A stretch of 64,000 nucleotides of DNA. Origin: Trichostrongylus colubriformis (taxonomy: Eukaryota; Nematoda; Chromadorea; Rhabditida; Trichostrongylidae). The notes under the pieces are model-generated. The model was not told where the DNA came from and did no database searches. It saw only the letters and a program-made list of their open reading frames with translations. This document shows, piece by piece, positions 1 through 9,857 of this stretch. The stretch is from contig OZ022256.1 in assembly GCA_963978905.1 (NCBI GenBank), positions 47,788,001 through 47,852,000 on the forward strand. The letters are read 5' to 3'. The position numbers and the translations under genes are program-made. Every line of letters starts with the position of its first letter. Within the stretch, counting starts at the first letter, position 1.

Positions 1-299
1 ACCCAACGATCGCCACGAATGATTATCAGAAGCAATGTTTTCGCCCGGGCGGGGTTCATATCGTATTGAATGAGATTTTCGGAAGATTGGCTAAATCACC
101 TACCACCACGACAGTCTATGATTGCGGTAGTCATAACATTAGGATTACATAGTATTGATTCATCACCTGTATTTTTGGGGTATTAATTACACCACAGGAT
201 TACAATTATATTAATAATCATCTGCATGATTTCTGTAGCATGACTAAAAGGAGCATACAGTCGAAATGCACTATTAAACAACACTTCCCCCGACACCGT
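1..299. other. Left flank, nothing recognised
   Basis: AT-rich sequence with no supported gene. Its last five bases, 295-299, read ACCGT and are the left target-site duplication of the LTR element that starts at 300. Confidence 0.5.
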
Positions 300-814
300 T
301 GTTTTGATTCAGTGGTAGTTTGTCGTACAACTCTTTAGTTTAATTCCTTTATTATACAACATGAGTATACAAAAGCTAATTATTTTACAATAATAGCTAC
401 TTACAATATGCATTACTTGTTAACATTGTTTGTTGTCGTGTGGATGTGTAAGTTGTGGACAGGTGGCAGGTCCACCGGCGTGTCCGTGTCTTGTCTTGTG
501 CGGCAAGGCCGCTTGTAGGGCAAAGAGCCTGAACGGTGCGAGAGAGAGAGAGAGGAGAAGTCAGTAATCGGCAAGAGGGACTGAATTGACTAAACTAAAG
601 TGAACAGAACTGAACGGGACTGAACTGACTTGCTCCTCCCCGAAACGCGGTATTTGTACCCCCAATTGTGGGCGGTACAAACTTCGGCTGAGATGGCCAT
701 AAAAGTGTCTGCTTGACCATTGAACGTTTATTACGTGTATGCTGGCGTTGTGAGATGCAGGTACCAAGAGGCACCTAGCCGCTTCCTCGTGATCATGACT
801 GCAGAGTCATGACA
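300..814 (-). repeat. 3' LTR (uninterrupted copy, 515 bp)
   Basis: Starts TGTTTTGATTCAG and ends TCATGACA on the plus strand, which reads as TG...CA on the element's own minus strand. It matches the right LTR almost base for base apart from a few substitutions and a small change in a GA-rich run near 541. It is uninterrupted at the point where the right copy carries a Helitron, so it serves as the empty site that defines the Helitron ends. Confidence 0.9.
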
Positions 815-1180
815 CTCCGCACAACGAAAGAAAGAGTCGACCATATGTAAACGGCCGTTTGCATCCTCCCCGCCACCTGATGAGTGTTGTAATTGTCGTT
901 TGTGTCATTAGTTAATATTAAATAGTAGTACAATTCAGAATATACAGTTCCTGATACAATTCGAATATAGGATTACTAATACAATACAATTCAAAGTATA
1001 CTAATACAATCGAAGGACTACGAATTAGTACACTATAATATAATTAGTTACATATGGGATCTAAAGATAGTTACTATTTAGAAATAGCTCCAGAGGGAAG
1101 TGGTGAAGGGACGTGTAGTGTTAATAATCTGTTGCGAGGTTGTGTCGAAGAATAGATGTTTCTCGTGGGCAAGTATATTT

Positions 1181-2578
1181 TCAGTGTAGCAGTCGCGAAG
1201 AAGCCAATAGACGTAGAGGAAGTCGGATTATGAAGACGGCGAGGTAGAAGAGACGTCGAACTGCCGCGAGAATAGCGAGGAGTATTCTCACCGGCGGGAG
1301 CGATGAGACGATCGTGTAGAAGTTGTAGGATTTTCGTTTTCGCGTGTATGGTTGTGTGCAAAGGAGGGTGTGACTGAGCCTTAGGGCACTGATAAATAAC
1401 AGAAGTACGGTTATTGAGTAGATTAGAAACTGTTTGCATGTTTCAAAGAAATGTGAAATGTCCGGAAAGGCAAGGTCTATATCAAAGGAGGGGGTGTCAG
1501 TGTTGGTTCTATTGTCCCACAATCGAAGGTAGTTCCATAAGGGTGTCATGCCATTTATATAGTTGAGGGTTCCCTGCAATGTAAAAATTATTGTATGAGA
1601 GCCACATTGTGCTTTGCAGACCTCGTGTACTCGTGCTTTATTGTAAAATAAGAGTACGTGATTTTGTGTACCCGTTCGTTTGCAAGTTAGGGTGAACTGT
1701 TGTAGTCCACAGTTAACTTGTGCCGTGGATTTGAGTGTATCGGACTTACATAATATATTGGCCGTTGCACCTTTGAAGCAATTGTAACAGCCGATAAGTT
1801 GCTGAGGTAATATGTTGCATTGGAAATCTTGTATTTGTTGCGCGATACGGTGTGTATTGGGGTCTAGCATGAGCATAAGTTCCACTGCAACAGCACGTGT
1901 TCTCAAGACTGGTATACGGTTAAGTCCTTCTGTTGATAAGAGCCCGTTGGGAATAGGTAGGGGGAGTGTATTGGAAAGTTTTGTTATTTCTGAGATGTTG
2001 TTGTTGGTACAATAACAAGTGACGGAGTCTTCCGCGGGATTGCATTTACATGTATCTTTTATGACGCAATCGTTAGTGGTGTGGTTGTTAGGCTGTTTGC
2101 GAGTGTCGGAACGACAGGCGTAGCTCAATTCCGTTTGTGGACGGATAAATGCTGTTGTATCCCCATCTGTGAGGAATCGCTGATGTAGTAGCGATAAAGG
2201 GGTGAATGTAAAACTTGTAATTTCGAAGGATGTGTTGTATAAATGTTTTTTGGTGTAGGGTTTTAACTCGATATGGTGGAGCATTGGCGTGCCTCCATTG
2301 AACTCCACTGTAAGTGATATTGTCTCGAACCAAGATGGGCAATGAAAAATTTCGTATATGTTGTTGTCTAGAGGTACGTGGTAGATGCGATAGAAGAGAC
2401 ATCCCGATGAGGGGTAACCACATGAACAACCTAGTCCCCCGCACGATTCGGAGCAATAGGTCATTCCCGTATAATTGTTAGCATCTTCAAGCTCGTCAAC
2501 TATCGTGTTGTAAGTTATTTGTGCGCATTTGAGGCCGGTGCACGTTCCCATGTGTGGGCAGCGTTTTTGATAGCGCAC
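1181..2578 (-). CDS. Envelope-like glycoprotein ORF, phlebovirus G2 type (retroelement)
   Basis: An open frame of 465 codons in the element's 3' third. The N-terminal part is cysteine-rich with a glycine-cysteine cluster (around residues 40-60) of the kind found in the phlebovirus G2 fusion glycoprotein family, domesticated as env by nematode LTR elements. A hydrophobic segment near residues 385-405 is followed by a basic stretch (RKRK), as expected for a membrane anchor with a short cytoplasmic tail; a second hydrophobic stretch follows near 435-455. The frame opens with GTG rather than ATG and stays open back to a TAG near 2627. A real product would therefore start at an internal ATG about 10 codons in, or from a spliced upstream exon. 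No companion G1-like region or signal peptide is visible, so the protein looks N-terminally incomplete. The family call rests on motif appearance only. Confidence 0.65.
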   Translation of the reverse strand: MRYQKRCPHMGTCTGLKCAQITYNTIVDELEDANNYTGMTYCSESCGGLGCSCGYPSSGCLFYRIYHVPLDNNIYEIFHCPSWFETISLTVEFNGGTPMLHHIELKPYTKKHLYNTSFEITSFTFTPLSLLHQRFLTDGDTTAFIRPQTELSYACRSDTRKQPNNHTTNDCVIKDTCKCNPAEDSVTCYCTNNNISEITKLSNTLPLPIPNGLLSTEGLNRIPVLRTRAVAVELMLMLDPNTHRIAQQIQDFQCNILPQQLIGCYNCFKGATANILCKSDTLKSTAQVNCGLQQFTLTCKRTGTQNHVLLFYNKARVHEVCKAQCGSHTIIFTLQGTLNYINGMTPLWNYLRLWDNRTNTDTPSFDIDLAFPDISHFFETCKQFLIYSITVLLLFISALRLSHTLLCTQPYTRKRKSYNFYTIVSSLPPVRILLAILAAVRRLFYLAVFIIRLPLRLLASSRLLH

Positions 2579-4440
2579 TAGTATTACTTCTGAGCTGGTT
2601 TTTTTTTTGAAATGTATTAGTGTCTACATTAATAGTTTGATTAATTTAGAGATTCCGTTGTCTCACGTTCTATTCCCTCGAGCGCCCTAGTAAGTGTATA
2701 TAGACTGCGAATGCCGTGGTTGATTGGGATGATATGTAAATATCGTCGTGATAACTTGTAAATATCGTGATTGCTTGTGATGATGTCATCATGCGGCCTG
2801 CTATGCCCGTCTGGTGTCTTGTCTTTTTCTCTCCTCATGAAAGGGCTGAATGTTGCAACGCTAAGCCATGAGCTTTCAATGTTTATGTACAGCGAGGCGT
2901 CGCACAGCGTATTGCGCCATAGCGTTGCCAACAAATGATACTTCGTCTATGTAATTGGAAGGTGTTCACTGAGTGCTTTGACGGAAAAGGGACGGGGATA
3001 GTGTACGATATGTTAGTAAGAAGAGAACGAAGTGGGAAATGTTATGCAGTGACAGAATATGTCCTGTAATCAGAAAATTGTTGGAGTTTGCATGTTATAT
3101 GAGAGTAATGATGGCTAAGACTTTGTAGATATGTGGTTCAAAGGATGGATTGGCTGTTTTTTTTTTGAATCATAACTCAGAGTGGGTTTCACTGTATCCG
3201 TTTTGTACCTTGTTGACGAATATGTGAGCAGGTTTAGCTTGGTAATAACGAGTACCTAAGCAGTCTTAGCTTGTTTATATTATGAGTTTGAATGAAATAG
3301 TCATGTTGGTTTGCATAAAGAAATTTGTGAGAAGAACCACCTTAGGCTTCTTGTGGCAGGCTTCTTGTATCTTTGTTGAATTTGAAGCTTCTGCTGTGAT
3401 GATAATAATTTCTGACGTCAGAACTTTGTATAGTCAACTGATTTGTGATACTTCAAGAAGTACAAGAGTTTTTACAGTATTTTGGAACATTAAATTGTGA
3501 AGTCGACTTTCCAATCACGTGATTCATTGACTTTTACGGTGTCTTCGAAACGTCATATTACGGCTGATTATCATTCCTTTTAAAGGTCATACCTTATGAA
3601 TCTGGAGCCATAACAAATCATATTTCGATACGGGAGCGAGTAGGGCGGATCCGCAAAATAAATGATTCACAATAATAGCAAAACGGCCAGAAAAGAATGA
3701 ATATCTTCAGACATTGTACAGCCTGTCAATTTCGTGGCTTTTCTGTTGTGTACTTTGAATTGTGCTTCAGACATTTAGCACTTTTCCGAGTTTGTCTCGG
3801 ATTTTCAAAATTTGTTCTTGATAATCAGCATTTTTGCGAGTTTGCCTCGGGTGTTCAGAATTTATTTCTTCTGTCTGTGGCTCCGAATTTAAAAGACACC
3901 GTTTCAGATGTATATCTGTGCAAGCTTGCCATCATAATCTATATTTTGACTCCAGCTCCCTTTTCAAATCTTTTTGGCCGTGAACATCTTGTTTCCGCGG
4001 TCTTCTCGATTGTGTTTTTTCTTTGCTCTGTCGTGATCTGTGAAAATTGAAATCAGGATCCTGAGCAATTGTTAATCAGAACAGTTGCGTGTAGCCGGCA
4101 TGCGTATTTACAAAGCATAACATATAATGATTAACTATAGGGATATATGTGTATTTTTTTCCATCGTGCTCCATCGGAAAAAATTAAAAGGTGCGCGCTG
4201 AGATCATGAGGACATGGAGCACGAAGATGAAGTTTTTTTCTGATACTATGTACATATATACATTGGGCAGAGGTGTAATTGTTACTTGTGGTTGGTATAT
4301 TGTGGTATTTTTTTTCCTCGGCCCGTAGCTTGTTATGCTCCTTCAAATAGGTTATACAGGATAACCGGGGCCTGAAAGTCATCGTCAATTGTACGTCAGT
4401 TCACAGAACCGTAAGGTGTTTGAAACTTTTCCAGACTAAA
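2579..4440 (-). other. Retroelement interior without recognisable gag-pol
   Basis: About 1.9 kb between the envelope ORF and the repeat array. Several short ORFs exist on both strands (for example a 97-codon minus frame at 2641-2934 and a 117-codon plus frame at 3697-4050). None shows protease, reverse transcriptase, RNase H, integrase or zinc-knuckle motifs. It may be replaced or heavily decayed coding DNA. Confidence 0.5.
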
Positions 4441-5700
4441 CGTCAATTGTGGTGTATTCAGGCTGAAGGTGCGTTGAGGTGGTAGGTGCGTTCAGGCTGC
4501 AATTGAGCTATGCTTGGTCAAAGAACGAACAAGAGTAATCAAAAATTAGATCATTTGTAGTGTAGAGCTTATAGCACAACTGTGCTATACTCAGGGATGA
4601 ATGCGTTGAAGTGTATTCCGGCTGAAATTTAATTGGAATAGGTCCAGGCAGGAGAGCAGTGGTGTTGTGTGAAGGTGGTAGACCAGTTCAGGCTGTGAGT
4701 TAATTGTAGTGTATTCGAGCGATAAATAAGTTCCGACTATAGGTCGGTGTGTTCAGGCGATTCAGGTTGTAGATCAGTTGTATGTGTTCAGGCAGTAGAT
4801 CAGTGCAGGTTGTAGATTTGAAGTGTATTCAGGCGATAGATCGGTTATACATTGTTCGAGCAGTAAGTGCATTATGATATGCTCGAGCTGTAGAATATAT
4901 GGGTAGATTTTAGATTTTTTTTCCCACCACCGGAGGCAGATATGTTCAAATTTCATATTGGTTTGTTTTTGAACCGTTTGCAACATGAATATGCTCATTG
5001 AATTTTCGCTTCTCGATGTGCAGCACCGTGAACGCATTCTTTGTCATTTTTTTGTAAGTAGCAAATTGATTTTGCTGTGTGTTGAGGAGGCTCGATATGA
5101 TACGATTAATTGTGCGATGAGGAAGTTATAAAGCACGAGTTGTATCTTAAAATAGTTCAGGCGTGAGGTCAGACAAGTATGCATTCCGGTATGAGTTGTA
5201 TGTGCAATTAGTTCGGGCATAAGTACAGACAAGCATGAATTCAGACATGATTTGTACGTGCAGTTAGTACAGGTATAAGTACAGACAAGCATGAATTCAG
5301 ACATGAGTTGTACGTGTAATTAATTCAAGCATGATTTCAAACAGGCCTAAGCTGTAAGTGAAATTAGTTGAGACGTGAGTTCAGGCAACCATGTGTGCAG
5401 GCATGAAATGTAAGTGTAAGTAAGTCAGGCATGAATTTAGGCAAGCATAGGTTCAGGCATATGTTCAAGCATGAGTTTTACTGTAGCATTGTAATGAGTT
5501 GTAATGAATTCAACCATGAGTTGTAAGTGCAAGAAAGTACAGTACAATAGTTCAGGCGTGAGTGATAAGTGGAGTTAGTTCGGATAAGAGTTATAAGTGG
5601 TATTAGTTCAAGCGTGAGTTGTAAGTAGAATTACTTCGCATGGAGTTGTAAGTGGAATTAGTTCAGGCGTGAGTTGTAAGTGTTATTGATTGTAGTTGTC
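4441..5700. repeat. Degenerate minisatellite-like array inside the LTR element
   Basis: Variants of a GAGTTGTAAGTG / AATTAGTTCAGGC phrase recur throughout. Toward the right end (about 5540-5695) the period settles near 32-35 bp. Between about 5150 and 5330 a longer unit of roughly 70 bp is nearly repeated (ACAGACAAGCATGAATTCAG occurs twice). It sits just inside the 5' LTR, where gag-pol would normally start. Confidence 0.7.
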
Positions 5701-5711
5701 TTATTAATTTT

Positions 5712-5724
5712 GGCCGATGCACCA
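5712..5724 (-). promoter_or_regulatory. Primer-binding site, tRNA-Gly type
   Basis: On the minus strand TGGTGCATCGGCC follows the LTR terminal CA with no gap. Its complement GGCCGATGCACCA equals the 3' end, including CCA, of metazoan tRNA-Gly(GCC), a 13-base match. This fixes the element's orientation independently of the envelope ORF. Confidence 0.8.
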
Positions 5725-6060
5725 TGTTTTGATTCAGTGGTAGTTTGTCGTACAACTCTTCAGTTTAATTCCTTTATTATACAACATGAGTATACAAAAG
5801 CTAATTATCCTACTATATATAATTCGCTTAGTATGTCTGTGTGTGTGTCTGTGTGTGTGTGTGTGTTTGTCCGTCTGTCACGAAATTCATATCTCGCGTC
5901 GCAGCAAAGCTGGGACGCTGAATTTTACAAGTGATATAGGGGGTGCCAAGGGAACCTCAGCGGTGGTGGACCGAAAGTGATAGCAACTGATAAGGGCTGA
6001 TAAGGGGCCTCGGAAGGCAAATGTCACCAAATCCGTTACGCCTTTCGGGTTGATCCCAAA

Positions 6061-7220
6061 GCGCTGACACTCACAGGTATTGTGCGGGGTGGAACGGGGA
6101 CATTAATGGTGGATGACCAGCATTGATAACGGTTGATAAGATTCGATAAGGAGCGTAAAAAGGCTAGAGTCGTCAAATCCGTTTCGCTTTTCGCGTTGAT
6201 CCAAGAGCGCTGACACTCATGGGTGTTTAGCAGGGTGGGTCAGGAACATTAATGGTGGGTGATCTAAGTTGATAATGGTTGATAAGATTCGATAAGGGGC
6301 GTAAAAAGGCTAGAGTCGTCAAATTCGTTTCGCCTTTCGCATGCAGGAGCGCTGACACTCACGGGTGTTGAGCAGGGTGGGACGGGGACATTAATAGTGG
6401 GTGATCCAAACTGATAATGGTTGATTAGATTCGATATGGGGCGTAAAAAGGCTAGAGTCGTCGAATTCGTTTCGCCTTTCGCGTTGATCAAGGAGCGCTG
6501 ACACTCATGGGTGTTTAGCAGGGTGGGTCAGGAACATTAATGGTGGGTGATCTAAGTTGATAATGGTTGATAAGATTCGATAAGGAGCGTAAAAAGGCTA
6601 GAGTCGTCAAATCCGTTTCGCTTTTCGCGTTGATCCAAGAGCGCTGACACTCATGGGTGTTTAGCAGGGTGGGTCAGGAACATTAATGGTGGGTGATCTA
6701 AGTTGATAATGGTTGATAAGATTCGATAAGGGGCGTAAAAAGGCTAGAGTCGTCGAATTCGTTTCGCCTTTCGCGTTGATCAAGGAGCGCTGACACTCAT
6801 GGGTGTTGAGCAGGGTGGGACGGGACATTAATAGTGGGTGACCTAAGTTGATAATGGTTGATAAGATTCGATAAGGGGCGTAAAAAGGCTAGAGTCGTCA
6901 AATTCGTTTCGCCTTTCGCGTTGATCCAGGAGCGCTGACACTCACGGGTGTTGAGCAGGGTGGGACGGGGACATTAATAGTGGGTGATCTAAGTTGATAA
7001 TGGTTGATAAGATTCGATAAGGGGCAAAAACGCTAGAGTCGTCAAATTCGTTTCGCCTTTCGCGTTGATCAAGGAGCGCTGACACTCATGGGTGTTGAGC
7101 AGGGTGGGACGGGACATTAATAGTGGGTGATCAAAACTGATAGTGGTTGATAAGCTTCGATTAGAAGCGTGAGAAAGGGAAATGTCACCGAGGCCGGCTT
7201 GCTTCTACGGCTAACAGTGG
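6061..7220 (+). repeat. Eight-unit tandem array, ~145-bp period
   Basis: The phrase GCGCTGACACTCA recurs at 6061, 6207, 6349, 6494, 6641, 6787, 6932 and 7076, with spacings of 142-147 bp. Each unit also carries AACATTAATGGTGGGTGATC, TTGATAAGATTCGATAAG and AGAGTCGTCAAATTCG blocks. Units differ by substitutions and 1-4-bp indels. Short open frames here are by-products of the repeat. Confidence 0.93.
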
Positions 7221-8034
7221 AATGTTCATATTCGCAGATATTGTAGGGTACGGGTACCTCAATGGTGCTGTTAGGTACAGGGGCCTCAGTGAAACTGATA
7301 ATGGCTTACAGTTGTTGATAAGAACCTTTGGGAATTGGATGGGATGAAATCCTTTACATCGCTTGATACTGCTATACGACCGCTTTAGCAAAAGCATCTG
7401 ATGCGCAGTGGCATCGGGTGAACATATTTTGTTTATGTTCTGATATCACTGACCGATGTATCGAACGCTGAATGCCTGGCGTTCCAAAAAATGGTGCGTT
7501 TCTCTTGATAATGCGATCTCCATTGATAATCATGATACAACCTATTTTTGTGATAGCAAAGCAAGCGGTTCACTCGGAATCACTTTCTAATGCGGTACTT
7601 GCAGCAACACTGGGTATCGACCGCTAGACTATGTAAAATTTCAAGTAGTGAAGCATGTTTACGAAAACGATAAACATCGATAAGCGGGATATGGCCTACC
7701 ATCGATGTGTACGAATTAGATTCTCAGCAAGTGATCTATTTGTTACCAATCGATGCAATCGAATACAAAACTATCGATTTCCAAACTACCCAAACTCCCA
7801 ATGATAACCAGTTGGCTCGCGCACACTACTGCGCGCGATTCATGTGGATTACGTGCAAAATAGGTTCCATGCAAAGCGACTGAAGTATACCGATACCGAA
7901 ATGCTTTTTTATCACGCCATCTTCTCTGCTTTTTTGCAATTCAATAGCTCAGCTGAAAGCAGAGGGAAGGAAATCTCCGCTCCGCTGTTGTCGGGCCGAA
8001 AACACCCATTTCGCACAACATCGACATGAATCGC

Positions 8035-8050
8035 GCGCAGTAATCTGCGC
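8035..8050 (+). other. Helitron 3' terminal hairpin
   Basis: Six-base perfect stem GCGCAG/CTGCGC with a TAAT loop, seven bases before the CTGG end. In Helitrons this hairpin acts as the replication stop signal. Confidence 0.85.
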
Positions 8051-8603
8051 CAGCCAACTGGTTTTACAATAATAGCTACCTACAATATGCATTACTTGTT
8101 AACATTGTTTGTTGTCGTGTGGATATGTAAGTTGTGGACAGGTGGCAGGTCCACCGGCGTGTCCGTGTCTGGTCTTGTGCGGCAAGGCCGCTTGTAGGGC
8201 AAAGAGCCTGAACGGAGCGAGAGAGAGAGAGAGAGGAGAAGTCAGTAATCGGCAAGAGGGACTGAATTGACTAAACTAAAGTGAGCAGAACTGAACGGGA
8301 CTGAACTGACTTGCTCCTCCCCGAAACGCGGTATTTGTACCCCCAATTGTGGGCGGTACAAACTTCGTCTGAGATGGCCATAAAAGTGTCTGCTTGACCA
8401 CTGAACGTTTATTACGTGTATGTTGGCGTTGTGAGATGCAGGTACCAAGAGACACCTAGCCGCTTCCTCGTGATCATGACTGCAGAGTCATGACAACCGT
8501 GAGTTAATCAGAAAATAATTTTCGCTAAAACTTCGCCTGTGGGGTAGGTTGTTTAGGGTGCCGATCACGCATACGACATCTACTTTGAATGTTGGCACCA
8601 ACT

Positions 8604-9002
8604 GGAAAATGAGTTTTTGTGTTACCCATATATTTATGTTGTATTTGCCTAATGTTGGCCTCATGCAAAATTTCACGCGAAAAAATGTGAATCTGGCTGA
8701 GATACAGCACCACAAAGTGCGGTCCCAGTGGGCGGGGCCTCCGTGTAAAAGCCTCGTATCGCGTCCGCCGTGGTCTGAGACGCATTGTAGGAACAGGAGG
8801 TTACGTAAACAGTCCCACTCTCCGTTCCCAACGGCGGCGGAAGACGGGACGAGGCTTTTACACGGAGGCCCCGCCCACTGGGACCGCACTTTGTGGTGCT
8901 GTATCTCAGCCAGATTCACATTTTTTCGCGTGAAATTTTGCATGAGGCCAACATTAGGCAAATACAACAAGGATATATGGGTAACACAAAAACTCATTTT
9001 CC
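8604..9002. repeat. Long palindrome, 154-bp arms
   Basis: 8604-8757 is repeated in inverted orientation at 8849-9002 with only a few mismatches around a 91-bp spacer. The spacer contains a smaller inverted motif (GTCCGCCG / CGGCGG). Open frames of 86-190 codons on both strands are mirror images produced by the palindrome and are not genes. Sequence left of it (8515-8603, GGGTGCCGATCACG...) resembles 14430-14510, so the palindrome belongs to a dispersed repeat family. It lies immediately right of the LTR element's TSD. Confidence 0.9.
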
Positions 9003-9059
9003 GTGGACGATTCCTTTGAGGTGCTGCCAACCAGCAGTTCCAATTCCAGGTAGCCACCA

Positions 9060-9306
9060 TTTCTCCTTTCCCTTCTTTCTTATTATATATATGTACATAT
9101 ATATTTATTTATATACATATTTCATTGTTATTGTATTTTTATACACAGTACAGAATGTACAGTCCATTTGAAGGCACCAGCAGGGGTGAGAGAAAACTGA
9201 GATCTGGGAGTAGATGTTCTCTGAAACGAACACGCGTCTTGGGGTCTTATGGCGACCCCGCAGCACGGCATGTCGCTATGCGTTAATGCGGTCGGGGGAG
9301 GGGCGC
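9060..9306. other. Simple-sequence spacer
   Basis: Contains a TA-rich microsatellite-like stretch (about 9083-9120, TATATATATGTACATATATA). No gene is visible. Confidence 0.5.
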
Positions 9307-9591
9307 GGGTAATTACGCCAAGAAATCGCGTCAGCGGCGTCGCATTCGCGGCGCCACCAGTACGACTTGCGAATCGATTTTGCTCCTGAGGGCCCGGCAG
9401 AGCGTGGCTGCGTCACCTCTGCATCACCTATGCGTTCCACCCATGCCACACTGCCTCCTGCACCCACGCCACCCTGCCTCCTCCACTTTGCCACACTGTC
9501 TCGCTTGAAGGCTGCCAGCACTGCCACTGGCACTCGCACACGCCGCGCCGCTCGCCGCGAGCGGCCACGCGATTTTTTGACGTAATTACCC
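9307..9591. mobile_element. GC-rich MITE, Mutator-like family
   Basis: Ends GGGTAATTACG and CGTAATTACCC form a terminal inverted repeat of about 22 bp with mismatches. The interior (about 9366-9570: CGACTTGCGAATCGATT, AGCGTGGCTGCGTCACCTC, GCGAGCGGCCACGCGATT) is nearly the same as that of the element at 58734-58972, which has a clear 9-bp TSD. No TSD is visible here, so this copy is older or rearranged. The 70-90-codon frames across it are compositional artefacts. Confidence 0.65.
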
Positions 9592-9857
9592 CCACCCCCA
9601 GAAGAGTCGCCGTGGAGGGGCGGGACAACATCGTGGCCGGCTGGTTCAGACTCTGGCCTGTCTTCAGTCCACTCCGGCTAGAGACGCAGAGGACGAGAGA
9701 GAGAAGGGGGATTTTCGGGTTCCTATTTCTCGGTTTTTTTCGCCGTTTTATGCCGTTCTTTCTCTACTGTTATATTGCTGAGCACCTCTACTTTCGTAAT
9801 CCCCCAATTTGCCAAATTTACCCTTTCGAAGAAATTTCGAAGAAAAATTCCATACTA
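9592..9857. other. Spacer, nothing recognised
   Basis: Sequence between the GC-rich MITE and the mariner. An open plus frame (9612-9989) runs on into the mariner end and is not supported as a gene. Confidence 0.4.

Larger units (their letters stand above)
5808..8061 (+). mobile_element. Non-autonomous Helitron
   Basis: Ends are exact because the other LTR supplies the empty site. The 5' end is TCCTACTATATATAATTCG and the 3' end is CTGG (CTRR class). The 3' end is preceded by a perfect 6-bp stem, GCGCAG-TAAT-CTGCGC, seven bases upstream. Insertion lies between host A and T with no duplication. No Rep or helicase ORF is present in the 2,254 bp, so mobility would depend on an autonomous relative. 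Internally there is a TG-rich run (5835-5870), an eight-unit tandem array, and a subterminal inverted repeat (ACTGCGCGCGATTCATGT at about 7828, inverted at about 8022-8040). A relative on the minus strand occupies 60831-63019. Confidence 0.92.
300..8495 (-). mobile_element. LTR retrotransposon with env-like ORF, 5-bp TSD
   Basis: The outline of a complete LTR insertion is visible. Two near-identical LTRs begin TG and end CA (300-814, and 5725-8495 with an insertion in it). The flanks carry the same five bases, ACCGT, at 295-299 and 8496-8500. Read on the minus strand, a tRNA-type primer site abuts the right LTR and an envelope-like ORF lies near the left LTR, so the right LTR is the 5' LTR. 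The internal part is about 4.9 kb. I see no reverse transcriptase, integrase or gag motif in it, so the copy cannot be autonomous. A 5-bp TSD plus an envelope of phlebovirus-G2 type fits nematode BEL/Pao-like elements, but without pol the superfamily is inference. The near-identity of the LTRs suggests a fairly recent insertion, later hit by a Helitron. Confidence 0.88.
5725..8495 (-). repeat. 5' LTR, split by a Helitron
   Basis: LTR sequence occupies 5725-5807 and 8062-8495; together these equal the left LTR. The break falls exactly in AATTA|TTTTACAA, so removing 5808-8061 restores the LTR with no duplication, which is the signature of Helitron insertion between A and T. Confidence 0.9.

Noticed and set aside
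1074..2456. Smaller ORFs overlapping the envelope frame
   Set aside because: Shadow frames of the 465-codon minus-strand ORF with no family features.
5835..5875. TG-rich run as telomeric or Z-DNA-specific signal
   Set aside because: The same run is present at the matching place in the second Helitron, so it is part of the element.
6061..7220. CRISPR-like regular spacing
   Set aside because: Repeats and spacers are both repeated, the period is ~145 bp, and the array lies inside a eukaryotic Helitron.
8488..9060. ORFs of 86-190 codons on both strands
   Set aside because: They are mirror translations of the 154-bp-arm palindrome; the same peptide appears on both strands.
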